Of a stretch of DNA of 64,000 bases, positions 7,754 to 16,410 are shown in pieces (within the stretch, counting starts at the first letter, position 1; each line of letters starts with the position of its first letter). Where the stretch lies: assembly GCA_028290545.1 (NCBI GenBank), contig JAQGJP010000026.1, forward strand, positions 1 to 64,000, given 5' to 3'. Below the pieces are notes generated by a model. That model did not search any database, was not told where the DNA came from, and was given only the letters and a program-made list of their open reading frames with translations. This DNA is from Rhizobium sp. GTDB lineage: Bacteria; Pseudomonadota; Alphaproteobacteria; Rhizobiales; Rhizobiaceae. The translations under genes were made by a program, and so were the position numbers.

Positions 7754-8800
7754 GTGAACAACAATGATTTCATCGCCATCCCGGTCTTTCTTGTGGCCGT
7801 CTTGAGCGGATTGCTCTACAGCCTGGTCTTTGTAGATGGAACGTTTATCGGCGCATTTTACGCACCCTTCATCATACTCCCTTCCATCGCCTTCGAACGC
7901 CGACTAATCTTTCGAAGGCTACGAAGTGTCATCAACGACTTGGCGACGCCAGCCTATCTGATCGTTAGGGCGGGGCTGTTGAGTTCACTATTCGTCGTCG
8001 GTTTTGCCTTCGCCGGTCTTCTGCTCTGGTGCATGGGCGAGACGCCCATGAGCTTCTACGAAGCAGTCGTCCCACCCTTTCCGGTCTGGGCCTGCAGCAT
8101 GGGAATATCCTTCCTCCTGGGCGCGGCACTGCGTGTCCGCGAACTCCTTGGCCGGCAGAAATTCCGCGATGTGATCTTCTCGCGCTACCGGAGGCCAGTC
8201 GAGGAGCAGCGGGTGTTTCTCTTTCTGGACGTAGTCGGGTCCACTGCTTACGCGAAGCGATTTGGCGCCCTCGCCGCGGCGCGATATCTCGGTCGGATTT
8301 TCAAGCTGGTGGCGGCGCCGGTCGCGAACAATCGGGGCTCTATCGACGATTATGCTGGAGATGCAGTGCTTATCTCCTGGCGCGCCCGCAAGGCTCTTTC
8401 AAGTGATGCCAGCATAAAGTGTGCCTTCGATATCCTGTCCGTACTGGAGCTGAACGCGTCCCGGGTTCTGGAAACATTTTCCGCAACGATCAGCGTTCGC
8501 ATCCTCATTCATTGTGGTTCGGTTGTGACGGCGGAGATCGGCGCCGAAAATCACAAGATCACCTATTTCGGGGACACTATCAACGCTGTCGGGAAGCTTG
8601 AACAAGCGGTCAAACCATCTGGTCCAGGCGTTTATATCACCGATGCGGCACTTCGGGCCGGCGTTTTGCCGCCTTCCGTCCGGGCGACGCTGGCTGGCCG
8701 TTTCCTGGTTAAGGGGCTGGACCAGGAAGTGGTGCTCTACGCTCTTCATACTACACATTCCGCCGATCAGGCGCCGCCGCTGCAAGCTGCAGCGGCGTGA
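7754..8800 (+). CDS. Membrane-anchored class III adenylate/guanylate cyclase
   Basis: 348 aa with a GTG start. About four hydrophobic segments fill residues 1-125, then a short linker and a class III cyclase homology domain (about 150-320). Metal-binding Asp residues are in FLFLDVVGSTAYAKR and DDYAGDAVLISW; the late motif is GDTINAVGKLEQ, with Lys in place of the common Arg. ATP, GTP or a pyrimidine nucleotide cannot be assigned by eye. It stands 106 bp after the molybdopterin operon on the same strand, and converges with the FAH gene (33-bp gap). Rhizobia carry many such receptor cyclases, so an ordinary signalling role is the default reading. Confidence 0.85.
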   Translation: MNNNDFIAIPVFLVAVLSGLLYSLVFVDGTFIGAFYAPFIILPSIAFERRLIFRRLRSVINDLATPAYLIVRAGLLSSLFVVGFAFAGLLLWCMGETPMSFYEAVVPPFPVWACSMGISFLLGAALRVRELLGRQKFRDVIFSRYRRPVEEQRVFLFLDVVGSTAYAKRFGALAAARYLGRIFKLVAAPVANNRGSIDDYAGDAVLISWRARKALSSDASIKCAFDILSVLELNASRVLETFSATISVRILIHCGSVVTAEIGAENHKITYFGDTINAVGKLEQAVKPSGPGVYITDAALRAGVLPPSVRATLAGRFLVKGLDQEVVLYALHTTHSADQAPPLQAAAA

Positions 8801-8832
8801 CTGTCCGAGCCTAGCTATCCCTGTCTTCGCTG

Positions 8833-9807
8833 CTACGCCGCGCGCAGATCAGCCTGATCCACGATTTCCAGCGATTGCCTCCCAAAGTGGACAGCGCGGT
8901 CATCCGTGTACATTTCCGCATGAACAATGTCACCGGGAGCAAGGTACCGCGCATGCGCAGTGGCTTCCTCGATGATCGCCGCACTCCTTTCCGAATCCTT
9001 GAACAGCTTGGTCGTGAGGATCTGGGCAAGAGGGGCGCTGGCTTGCAAGATCACGCCGCCGGGCGTCCCGGTCAGGACGAGGTCGCCAGCAGACAGGTCC
9101 ATCAGCGACGCAATGTCGTTGAGGCAGGTCTCCGGCCGGAAGATGAGGTCACGGGTATGAGCGGACTGACGCAATTTGTCGTTCAGCCACAGCCGGATTT
9201 CGATTCTGTCCAGCATGTCCGCGATATCGTGCGCCTCCGGAACGACCAGCCAGGGTCCGCAGGGGCAGAAGGTGCGGCCACTTTTGCCGCGGAACCACTG
9301 CAAGAAGGGTTCCCCGAACATGACATCCCGCGCAGACACATCGTTGCACAAGACGAGACCCCCGATGAAATCGCCGAGGGTCTCGCGGGTGACGTGATCG
9401 CCCGCGCCCAATGGCCGCTTCAGGATAAGCCCGAGTTCCACTTCATAGTCGAGCATTTGACATCCCGCCGGCCGGATAACCGGTTCGAACGCTCCCGACA
9501 GCGAGGATCCAGACTTCATGAACAGCAGGTTCTTTTGGGGCCGCGCATGGCCTGATTCATCTGCGTGATCTGCATAGTTCAACCCCTGGCAGATGATTTG
9601 CGCCGGCGCCGTGACAGGGCTCAGAATGTTGGCCGAACTGATCGCGAAACGCTCAGAGCCTGCCCGCTTGGCGAGCTCCGCCGGAGGAACGCGTAGGATG
9701 TCGGCGGTCGAGAGGAAGGTGCCCTCAAGCGGCGCGATCTCGTCTCCGTCCAATATTCCCCACAAGGGTTCTCCGCCAACGGCAAAACGTGTCACTTTGA
9801 TTACCAT
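8833..9807 (-). CDS. Fumarylacetoacetate hydrolase (FAH) family protein
   Basis: 324 aa, full length for the family. The metal-binding acid triad is visible in DYEVELGLIL (D-x-E-x-E) and NDVSARD; the loop LTGTPGGV is also typical. Members hydrolyse or decarboxylate 2-oxo acids made after aromatic ring cleavage. It is the last gene of the minus-strand operon that starts with TetR2 near 13.7 kb, 83 bp after the VOC gene. In that context a product of meta- or related ring cleavage is the likely substrate (inference). Confidence 0.85.
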   Translation of the reverse strand: MVIKVTRFAVGGEPLWGILDGDEIAPLEGTFLSTADILRVPPAELAKRAGSERFAISSANILSPVTAPAQIICQGLNYADHADESGHARPQKNLLFMKSGSSLSGAFEPVIRPAGCQMLDYEVELGLILKRPLGAGDHVTRETLGDFIGGLVLCNDVSARDVMFGEPFLQWFRGKSGRTFCPCGPWLVVPEAHDIADMLDRIEIRLWLNDKLRQSAHTRDLIFRPETCLNDIASLMDLSAGDLVLTGTPGGVILQASAPLAQILTTKLFKDSERSAAIIEEATAHARYLAPGDIVHAEMYTDDRAVHFGRQSLEIVDQADLRAA

Positions 9808-9890
9808 GTCATATCCTTTTCGTGGAATGGCCGCCGCGAAAGCGACTCGAATTTCTGCTTAATCAAGCCTCTTGAGGCGTCCGGCGCTGG

Positions 9891-10568
9891 TCAGGTGCGA
9901 TCGGCTCCCTTGAGACTTCCGTATCGCTCGCGATAGTTCTCGATGGTGTCCATCGCGGCGCAGAACTCGACGTTGTGCCAATCCGGATCATAGAGATAGC
10001 AGGCCACATTTCCCCCTGTTTCGCCGTCGCCGAAGGGTGGGTCGCTGTTATGGCGGACTGGCCCGTAGCTGAGCTGGAAGCCGGCTGCCCGCTGCTGGTG
10101 GGCAAAGGCCAATACATCCTCCAAATGGTTCCCTCGCACCTCGAGAGCAAAATGGAACAAGCTCATGCCGGAGGGGACGGTGATCGCACCTGTTGGATCA
10201 TATTCTTCAACGAGCATAAGACACTCCTCGTGCTCCGTTGCACTCATGTAGCAGCAGCGGATGCGCCAGCCGTCCTTAAATGGGTGTGGTTCGAGTTCGC
10301 AGGTGCGGCTGTGAATCATCCCAGCAACTTTCTCATACAAGGCGCGGCTTCGTGCGATGTCGCGCACGTAGATCGAGAGCTGTCCGAAATGAGAAACGAG
10401 GGACGGCTTAAAGACGCCGTAGTCCTCGGTCTTGTTGGAGAACCGCCGTTTCGTCAACGTCGGCCACAACAGGACCAACTCTCGGAACCATTTCTGCTTC
10501 AAAAGGCCGGCGAACCGCTGTTTGATGGGAGGTAAGACGTTTGGTGGTACATATGCAGCGTCGCTCAT
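9891..10568 (-). CDS. VOC-family protein, long form (paralogue A)
   Basis: 225 aa. An N-terminal extension of about 60 residues (PPIKQRFAGLLKQKWFREL) precedes a vicinal-oxygen-chelate fold. Likely metal positions are Gln in FGQLSIYV, His in LFHFALEV and Glu in HNVEFC. A conserved inner block (CELEPHPFKDG, CCYMSA, VEEYDPTG) is shared with a second copy at 21600-22349, so the two are clear paralogues. The start overlaps the end of the preceding VOC gene by 4 bp, indicating translational coupling. Dioxygenase, isomerase or lyase activity cannot be distinguished. Confidence 0.8.
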   Translation of the reverse strand: MSDAAYVPPNVLPPIKQRFAGLLKQKWFRELVLLWPTLTKRRFSNKTEDYGVFKPSLVSHFGQLSIYVRDIARSRALYEKVAGMIHSRTCELEPHPFKDGWRIRCCYMSATEHEECLMLVEEYDPTGAITVPSGMSLFHFALEVRGNHLEDVLAFAHQQRAAGFQLSYGPVRHNSDPPFGDGETGGNVACYLYDPDWHNVEFCAAMDTIENYRERYGSLKGADRT

Positions 10569-10999
10569 TTGGTAAGCTCCTCAATGATTTCAATCCAGTG
10601 TTTGTCTGGGTCCTGTAGGCAAAAGGCGCGCAATGCTGGCCGTGCGGAGGCGAGCATACGCCCCTCGCGGATCGGCAATGCCATGTCCCGCGCACGGAGC
10701 CTGATCTCCTCGAATGCCTTCGCGTCTCTCACTGCCAATGCGAAATGCAGCATCGAATTGTTGTCCATCTGCAGTTTGTGATGCTTCACCAGGCAGATGT
10801 CGTGATGGTGGAATCCAAATGAGAAGAAATGCATTTCCTGTTGCGACAAACGCATTGCGGCGCTGCTGTCCGGGTGATTGAGAGCAGAGAACTGCAAATC
10901 AAATAGTCTGGTGTAAAAGGTCTTCGAGCGTTCCAGGTCAGTTACGTAGAAGACATGGTGCTGAAGGTGGGTGACGGGGATCCTAAATGGAGCGTTCAT
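10565..10999 (-). CDS. VOC-family protein, catechol-dioxygenase-like
   Basis: 144 aa. A single VOC unit with His in LQHHVFYVTD, His in MLHFALAV and Glu in HWIEIIEE, the 2-His-1-Glu set of type I extradiol dioxygenases, although the protein is half the usual two-domain size. I took the ATG at 10999 because AGGAACC lies just upstream and the fold begins at once; the frame is open to 11098. It sits between the acyl-CoA synthetase gene and the long VOC gene in the same operon. Confidence 0.8.
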   Translation of the reverse strand: MNAPFRIPVTHLQHHVFYVTDLERSKTFYTRLFDLQFSALNHPDSSAAMRLSQQEMHFFSFGFHHHDICLVKHHKLQMDNNSMLHFALAVRDAKAFEEIRLRARDMALPIREGRMLASARPALRAFCLQDPDKHWIEIIEELTK

Positions 11000-11151
11000 G
11001 GCTGGTTCCTGACTGTTGGATTGCTCAGAGATGCACTGCAGCGTTTTGCATGCGATCCAGATTGAAGTTCTGACGAGAGCAAGCCTTGGGGGAGTCACCC
11101 AAAGCGTGCCGACTGCCAGGTTCGGGGTTCCCTGCTGCCTGATCGCTCGGC

Positions 11152-13068
11152 TTAGAGAAATTGCGTCGGAAAGGCGTAGCGGCCCAGCTTATCGCGAAGG
11201 ACTGCCGGATCGCCGTCGATGGCAATGGTCGCCAGTAGGCCGAGCCGGGCGTTCTGAACTACCGACAAGGAGCGAAGATTAGCTCCCGCAAGTGTCGCCT
11301 CCTTGCGCACGACGTCCTCGATCTCCAACATCGACAATGCCGGCTTAAAGATCTTGCCGACGGGAGTGATGGGGAGCGCAGGCAAAATCCGGACTGCTTT
11401 AGGATGTGCGGCCCGCTCAGGGATGTGTTCGACGGCGAAAGCGAGCAAGTCCGCCTCCGACGCGTTCGCCATCGGCTTCAACTGAACATAGAGAACCGGC
11501 AGTTCACCGGCATGCGCATCAGGCCGACCTATCGCTGCGGCGAGCTGTACGGCAGGATGACCTTGGATCGCACTTTCGATAACCTTGGGATCGACGTTAT
11601 GGCCGCCGCGAATGATGAGTTCTTTCTTGCGGCCGGCCAGCCAGACGTAGCCATCCATGTCCTGGCGGGCGAGATCACCGGTATTGAGCCACCGTTCGCC
11701 ACTTATGTCCAACCAGAGCCCTTTCTCGTGCTCGGGATCGGTGTAGCCGGCAAAGACGTTCGGCCCACAGATCGCAAGCACTCCAACCTCCTCCGGTTCG
11801 GCAAAGCCTGTGAAGTTGCCGTAATCGTCCAGCCTGACGACCGCCATTTTTTGGTATGGAAGGCGCAGGCCGATCGATCCAATACGTCGGTCGCCGTCCG
11901 GCGGATTGACGCTCGAAACACAGGCACCTTCTGTCAAGCCATATGCCTCAAGAATTCGTATCCCAGTCTTGTTTTCGAATTCGCGGAAGAGCTGCACAGG
12001 CATCGGTGCGGCGCCGCAAAAACCAAAGCTCAAGCTCGAAATATCGTGATCGTGAGGCACCTGTAGCAATGCCGAATACACTGTTGGGACGCCGGAAAAG
12101 GCCACGACACTGTGGTGTTCGACGATCTTCCAGAATAGCGGAATAACGCCCTCGCCTCGATAGCCCCGTGGCGTAGCTATCAGAACATGCCCGCCTTGCG
12201 ACCAGGGGATGAGGCCGGTGACCAATTGCCCGTTCACATGGGTGAGCGGTAAGCCACAGAATATCGTCTTGCCTGGTGCAAAAACGTCCCCGATGAAGAC
12301 CTGGGTGGCCCAGGCGTCGAACACTTCCGAAAAGTGAGTGCGCGTGGCAATCTTAGGCATGCCCGTGGTGCCGCCCGTACAGAAATACGACGAAATATCC
12401 CCGGGGCCGGGCATCTCGAAGTTCAATCCTTCGCCGTTCTCCCCAGCGATTTCCTGATTGAGACTGAGAACCGGTATGGAAAGCCTATCCATATCGAGCG
12501 CCCTTGTCGCCGGCGCGCCGGTGGCGGAAGAGGAGTAACGGTCAAGATTCACTGACAGCACCCCTCGCAAGCCCGGTACATTCGCGGCGGCTTCGACGGC
12601 TTTTTGCCAGATGTCGAACCCTGGAGCGCGGGCTAGCGCGACGAGCCACTTTGCCTTTCCGGCAATGAGAAGCTCACAAATCATTTCCGCATCCAGAAGC
12701 GGATTTATCGCGAACGCGATACCTGCAGCTTCGCCACCCCAAATGACGAAATGCGCCTCTGGCAGGTTGGGCAGGACGAAGGCCACGACGTCGTTTCGTC
12801 CGATTCCCAGTCTCCGGAGAGCATTCGCCGTCCGCGTAATATCGCCGAGAAGTTCGCTATGCGTCCAAACAATGGGATCACCGAACTCATCCGCCCGGAG
12901 AAAGAACGAGAGAGCAGGCTGATCCGGCGCTTTGGCCGCGCCCAGGGCGATCATCTCGTAGGTACTTCCTGGCAAGCCACGCTTCTGGAGTGGCAGCTTT
13001 TCAAAGGCTTCGATCTCAGCGAGATCGCTCAACGGGCGCCCCGAGGCGCGATGGGTCTCTGCAGACAT
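11152..13068 (-). CDS. Acyl-CoA synthetase / AMP-dependent ligase
   Basis: 638 aa ANL-superfamily enzyme. Visible motifs in order: P-loop YFCTGGTTGMPK, EAYGLTEGACVSS, NTGDLARQDMDGYVWLAGRK, KKELIIRGGHNVDP and the C-terminal lysine motif ITPVGKIFKP. The C-terminus runs about 80 residues past the usual end. Within an operon with two VOC proteins and an FAH hydrolase an aromatic or aryl acid substrate is plausible, but the substrate pocket cannot be read by eye. The start at 13068 follows GGAGGG by 10 nt; an ATG at 13098 overlapping the tetR2 stop is the alternative. Confidence 0.85.
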   Translation of the reverse strand: MSAETHRASGRPLSDLAEIEAFEKLPLQKRGLPGSTYEMIALGAAKAPDQPALSFFLRADEFGDPIVWTHSELLGDITRTANALRRLGIGRNDVVAFVLPNLPEAHFVIWGGEAAGIAFAINPLLDAEMICELLIAGKAKWLVALARAPGFDIWQKAVEAAANVPGLRGVLSVNLDRYSSSATGAPATRALDMDRLSIPVLSLNQEIAGENGEGLNFEMPGPGDISSYFCTGGTTGMPKIATRTHFSEVFDAWATQVFIGDVFAPGKTIFCGLPLTHVNGQLVTGLIPWSQGGHVLIATPRGYRGEGVIPLFWKIVEHHSVVAFSGVPTVYSALLQVPHDHDISSLSFGFCGAAPMPVQLFREFENKTGIRILEAYGLTEGACVSSVNPPDGDRRIGSIGLRLPYQKMAVVRLDDYGNFTGFAEPEEVGVLAICGPNVFAGYTDPEHEKGLWLDISGERWLNTGDLARQDMDGYVWLAGRKKELIIRGGHNVDPKVIESAIQGHPAVQLAAAIGRPDAHAGELPVLYVQLKPMANASEADLLAFAVEHIPERAAHPKAVRILPALPITPVGKIFKPALSMLEIEDVVRKEATLAGANLRSLSVVQNARLGLLATIAIDGDPAVLRDKLGRYAFPTQFL

Positions 13069-13094
13069 GGCAATACGTCCCTCCTCGTCACGCT

Positions 13095-13688
13095 TCATCT
13101 CGGCAGTGGTGGCAAATCCATATTGGCAATGCGGTGCGCTTCCTCCGGCTCGATACCCAGCGCGCGGAGGGTATATTCAGCGGTATCAGAACCGGCATCC
13201 CGCCATGTTTTGTAACCCTGAAGCACCATGAACATTGCCGATAGAGCCGTGCCGGCAATCATCGACAACACCGAGGCAGCCTGCTCTGGGGCGAAGCGGA
13301 AGCGCCCGCATTCCAGTCCGCTCATCAAATCCTTGGAAGGCTGGGCCCGCCACATGTCCTGTAGTGCCGCGTTCGAGAATGCAAAGCGGAGGATGAAGCG
13401 CCCCCATTGTGGCTCGTCATGTGCCTGCTTGACAAAGTATCTCAGCCCGTTCGCGAGGGATCTCGCGGGATCGCTCGAGCTTTCTGCGCTGCCACCTATG
13501 CGCTCGTGCATGTCCGAAGCGAGCTGAGCGGCAATCTCCTCAAACAAGGTCTCTGTTTCAGGATAGTTGTTGTAGATCGTGCCGCGGGCAACACCGGCAG
13601 CTTGCGCAAGTTCGCTGATGCTGACTTGCGATGAGCCCTTCTCTGCAAACAGCCGAATCGCCGCTTGGTTTATTTTCGCTTGAGACAT
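13095..13688 (-). CDS. TetR-family repressor (TetR2)
   Basis: 197 aa. HTH core VSISELAQAAGVARGTIYNN, then a C-terminal dimer/ligand domain. It is the first gene of the catabolic operon and divergent from the RND efflux operon at 14.3 kb, so it may control both. The ATG at 13688 has AGG 10 nt upstream; an in-frame ATG at 13721 lacks an RBS. Repeats of the type TTGAACA lie at about 13704-13730 upstream and differ from the TGACT-type operators near TetR1. Confidence 0.8.
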   Translation of the reverse strand: MSQAKINQAAIRLFAEKGSSQVSISELAQAAGVARGTIYNNYPETETLFEEIAAQLASDMHERIGGSAESSSDPARSLANGLRYFVKQAHDEPQWGRFILRFAFSNAALQDMWRAQPSKDLMSGLECGRFRFAPEQAASVLSMIAGTALSAMFMVLQGYKTWRDAGSDTAEYTLRALGIEPEEAHRIANMDLPPLPR

Positions 13689-13754
13689 TAGACAAAAACC
13701 TTTTTGAACACCTATTGACATTATTGAACACTACTGTTTAAATTCTGTCAAGAC

Positions 13755-13780
13755 TGATCAACGCCTATCTAGGCTGATCA
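13755..13780. promoter_or_regulatory. Inverted repeat between tetR2 and the small reading frame at 13793
   Basis: TGATCA (13755-13760), GCCTA, 2-bp centre, TAGGC, TGATCA (13775-13780): two nested inverted pairs, the outer pair offset by one base. It lies in the divergent promoter region and could be an operator. Confidence 0.4.
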
Positions 13781-13792
13781 TGGAGAAAGTTC

Positions 13793-13975
13793 ATGCCACA
13801 TCGATCATCGCATGAGCCTGGCGTCGGCGGACCTGAAGGACTGGTCATCGCTGATATGCCGGGACGACAGCACATCCGAACCCTTGGCATCGACACGATG
13901 CGCGCAATGTTGCCGCAACACGGCATGCCACTTTGGACAATCACGGCCCTCGAACTCTGCAGTCGACAGGAATAG
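13793..13975 (+). CDS. Possible small protein with a strong RBS, function unknown
   Basis: 60 codons starting at an ATG preceded by GGAGAAAG at ideal spacing. The product is not recognised, has no signal or membrane segment, and has a composition unlike a clear folded domain. It could be a leader or the 5' relic of a lost gene. The remainder, 13976-14260, has only short frames on both strands and no gene I can support. Confidence 0.3.
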   Translation: MPHRSSHEPGVGGPEGLVIADMPGRQHIRTLGIDTMRAMLPQHGMPLWTITALELCSRQE

Positions 13976-14260
13976 TCGCGGGAAATTTATCAGAGGGGCC
14001 AGTCCCTTCGTTCGGATGATCTCTCCATCGGCGAGTTCATCCGGACCAATGCCTCACAAACATATCTGCTTTCGCCCAGCCTGATCGCGCTGTGATCGGT
14101 AGCTCGGGTGCGACCAACTGCTTGGTGGCTGCTCTTACGGCTCCTCTGAAGGCCGTAACTGTAGACTGCTGACCATGGGATTGATCAGTCAGATTCATCT
14201 TCAAACTGTCGCGCGGCGAGCATTCGAAGCGCGACAAACCTCCGAACAGGGACTTTATCT

Positions 14261-15346
14261 ATGACCTTGCCAGCAACTCAGATCGTTTGGGTCCTAGCCC
14301 TGACAGCCGCGGTGGCGGGCTGTAAAGAGCCGACGCCTGAAAGAAAACAGACAGCCTCCCCCGTAAAACTTGAAGCGGCGCATGCACAGCTTTTGCGTAA
14401 CGAAGTCAGCCTTACGGGGGTGATCGCCGCCCGAGTTGAGGCGAACCTTTCATTTCGAACCGGCGGCCGCATCACAGAACGCCTGGTCGATGTCGACGAC
14501 GGGGTGAAGAAGGGCCAGCTTCTGGCGCGCATAGCGGCCGAGGTCCAGGACGCTGACCTTTCCTCGGCCCATGCATCACTGACGGCAGCGGAAGCCAATC
14601 TTTCTCATGCAGAGATCGCATACCGTCGGCAGGCGAAGCTGCTGCGGAAGAACATAACCTCTCGAAGCAACTACGAAGCGGCCGAAGAAGGTCTGGAAGT
14701 GGCGCGCTCCTCTCTAGAGGTCGCCCGAGCGACCCTCTCGAACGTAGAGGAGGCGCGCGCTTACACGGAACTCAGAGCCGAAGCCGACGGGATCATTACG
14801 GCGCGGCGGGCAGATGTCGGCGAGACAGTTGGCGCAGCGCAGACGGTGTTCTCGATTGCGCTGAATGGTCCCCGCGACGCGGTTTTCGATGTCTATGAGG
14901 CACTTTTGCTAGAAGGCACCGCCCCTCCTGAAGTCACCGTGTCTCTCGTTTCCAATCCAGCAGTCGTTGCCAAAGGGCGCGTCCGTCAGATCGCACCTTC
15001 GGTCGACCAAGCTACCGGTACGGTACGGGTCAAAGTGAGCCTTGAGCCCGCTTCGGAGACGATGTCGCTCGGCGCGCCGGTGGTGGGACGAGCTTTTACG
15101 GACGGCGAGCCAGTCATTGTACTGCCGCCCGCCGCGCTGGCCTCGGCTCTGGGCAAGCCGGCGGTCTGGGTATTCCAGACCAAGAATCAAACGGTTCATT
15201 TGCAGGCCGTCGACCTCGCCAGCTTCCAGACGAATGCCCTGATTGTTTCCGGCGGGCTTCGAGAGGGCGAGCAAGTGGTCGTGGAAGGCACGAAACTGTT
15301 GAGAGAGGGACAAACTGTCATACCAGCTGATGAGGCAACCCAATGA
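14261..15346 (+). CDS. RND efflux periplasmic adaptor lipoprotein 1
   Basis: 361 aa HlyD/MFP-type adaptor. Lipobox AVAGC at about residues 17-21 implies an inner-membrane lipoprotein. Further on are the barrel-sandwich hybrid half-motifs (NLSFRTGGRI, DVDDGVKKGQLLARI), an alpha-helical hairpin with heptads (about 90-150), a second lipoyl half and a membrane-proximal domain. It overlaps the next adaptor gene by ATGA. Two adaptors plus one pump is the layout of small acriflavine-type RND operons. Confidence 0.85.
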   Translation: MTLPATQIVWVLALTAAVAGCKEPTPERKQTASPVKLEAAHAQLLRNEVSLTGVIAARVEANLSFRTGGRITERLVDVDDGVKKGQLLARIAAEVQDADLSSAHASLTAAEANLSHAEIAYRRQAKLLRKNITSRSNYEAAEEGLEVARSSLEVARATLSNVEEARAYTELRAEADGIITARRADVGETVGAAQTVFSIALNGPRDAVFDVYEALLLEGTAPPEVTVSLVSNPAVVAKGRVRQIAPSVDQATGTVRVKVSLEPASETMSLGAPVVGRAFTDGEPVIVLPPAALASALGKPAVWVFQTKNQTVHLQAVDLASFQTNALIVSGGLREGEQVVVEGTKLLREGQTVIPADEATQ

Positions 15347-16410
15347 AATCTCTATTTTTGCTCTTACTTCCTCTCAGCATTCTGCTCGCAGGCTGCGAAG
15401 GTGAGGAAAAAACACCGCTTCAAGTTCGGCCGGTGAAGACGACAGATGTCACACGAGAACAATCGTCTGTTGTGAGCTTCGTGGGAACAGTCGAACCGCA
15501 AGTGACAACCAACTACGGGTTCGAGATCTTCGGCCGAATGATCTCTCGGTCCGTGCAGGTCGGCGACCTTGTCAAAACCGGAACGGTTCTCGCCCGCCTC
15601 GACTCCGTGACGCTGTTGGAGGATGTACGGGCCGCAAAGGCCTCGCTGGCGAGCGCAGAAGCCTCGCTCTCAAAAGCCAGAACAGACGAGGCCCGCCAAA
15701 AATCGCTTTATACCTCTCAGGCGGTGGCGAAAGTGAAGGTCGATGATGCGGTTCGAGCGAACGCGGCGACCCTCGCGGCAAAGCTCGAAGCAGAAGCCAG
15801 CCTAGCTAAGGCAAAGGAGCGACTCACCTATGCGCAGCTCGTATGCGCGTACGACGGTATTATAACCGCTATCTCTGCCGAGCCGGGCCAAGTTGTAGCC
15901 CAGAGCCAGACAGTTGTTACCGTCGCAAATCCCGATCTGCGGGACGCTGTTGTGGACCTGCCCCAGACAGTCGCTGCGACGTTGAACATCGGCACACCAG
16001 TTGAAATAGCCCTGCAGCTGGACCCGAAGCAAATTTTGACCGGCCGAGTCAGACGCATCGAACCGGCAGCTGACGCTGCCACGCGCACGCAGCGCATTCG
16101 AATAGCGCTCGGTGATGCGCCTCCGAGCTTCAGGCTCGGGTCCGTCGTCTCCGTCCGTCTGCCGGACCAACACGTGAGCGAACTCTCCATCCCGGCCATG
16201 GCGGTTCTCGAACGTCAAGGAAAGACCATCGTCTGGTCCATCGCTGAAGACTCAAAAGCTGTCCGCGCGAGGCAAATCGATGTCCAGCGCAGACCGGACG
16301 GCAATTGGTCCGTCATTTCAGGCCTAAAGGTCGGCGAACGGATAGTCACCGCAGGTGTTCACAATCTCTCGGATGGTCAGAGAGTCACCATATTGGGAGA
16401 ACAGAAATGA
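15343..16410 (+). CDS. RND efflux periplasmic adaptor lipoprotein 2
   Basis: 355 aa. Signal with lipobox LLAGC near residue 18, lipoyl-like motifs GFEIFGRM and QVGDLVKTGTVLARLDS, a coiled-coil hairpin about residues 95-140 and a C-terminal beta domain (VVSVRLP, GLKVGERIVTAG). It shares domain order with adaptor 1, so the pair may form mixed hexamers on the pump. Start and stop are both coupled to the neighbours by ATGA overlaps. Confidence 0.85.
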   Translation: MKSLFLLLLPLSILLAGCEGEEKTPLQVRPVKTTDVTREQSSVVSFVGTVEPQVTTNYGFEIFGRMISRSVQVGDLVKTGTVLARLDSVTLLEDVRAAKASLASAEASLSKARTDEARQKSLYTSQAVAKVKVDDAVRANAATLAAKLEAEASLAKAKERLTYAQLVCAYDGIITAISAEPGQVVAQSQTVVTVANPDLRDAVVDLPQTVAATLNIGTPVEIALQLDPKQILTGRVRRIEPAADAATRTQRIRIALGDAPPSFRLGSVVSVRLPDQHVSELSIPAMAVLERQGKTIVWSIAEDSKAVRARQIDVQRRPDGNWSVISGLKVGERIVTAGVHNLSDGQRVTILGEQK

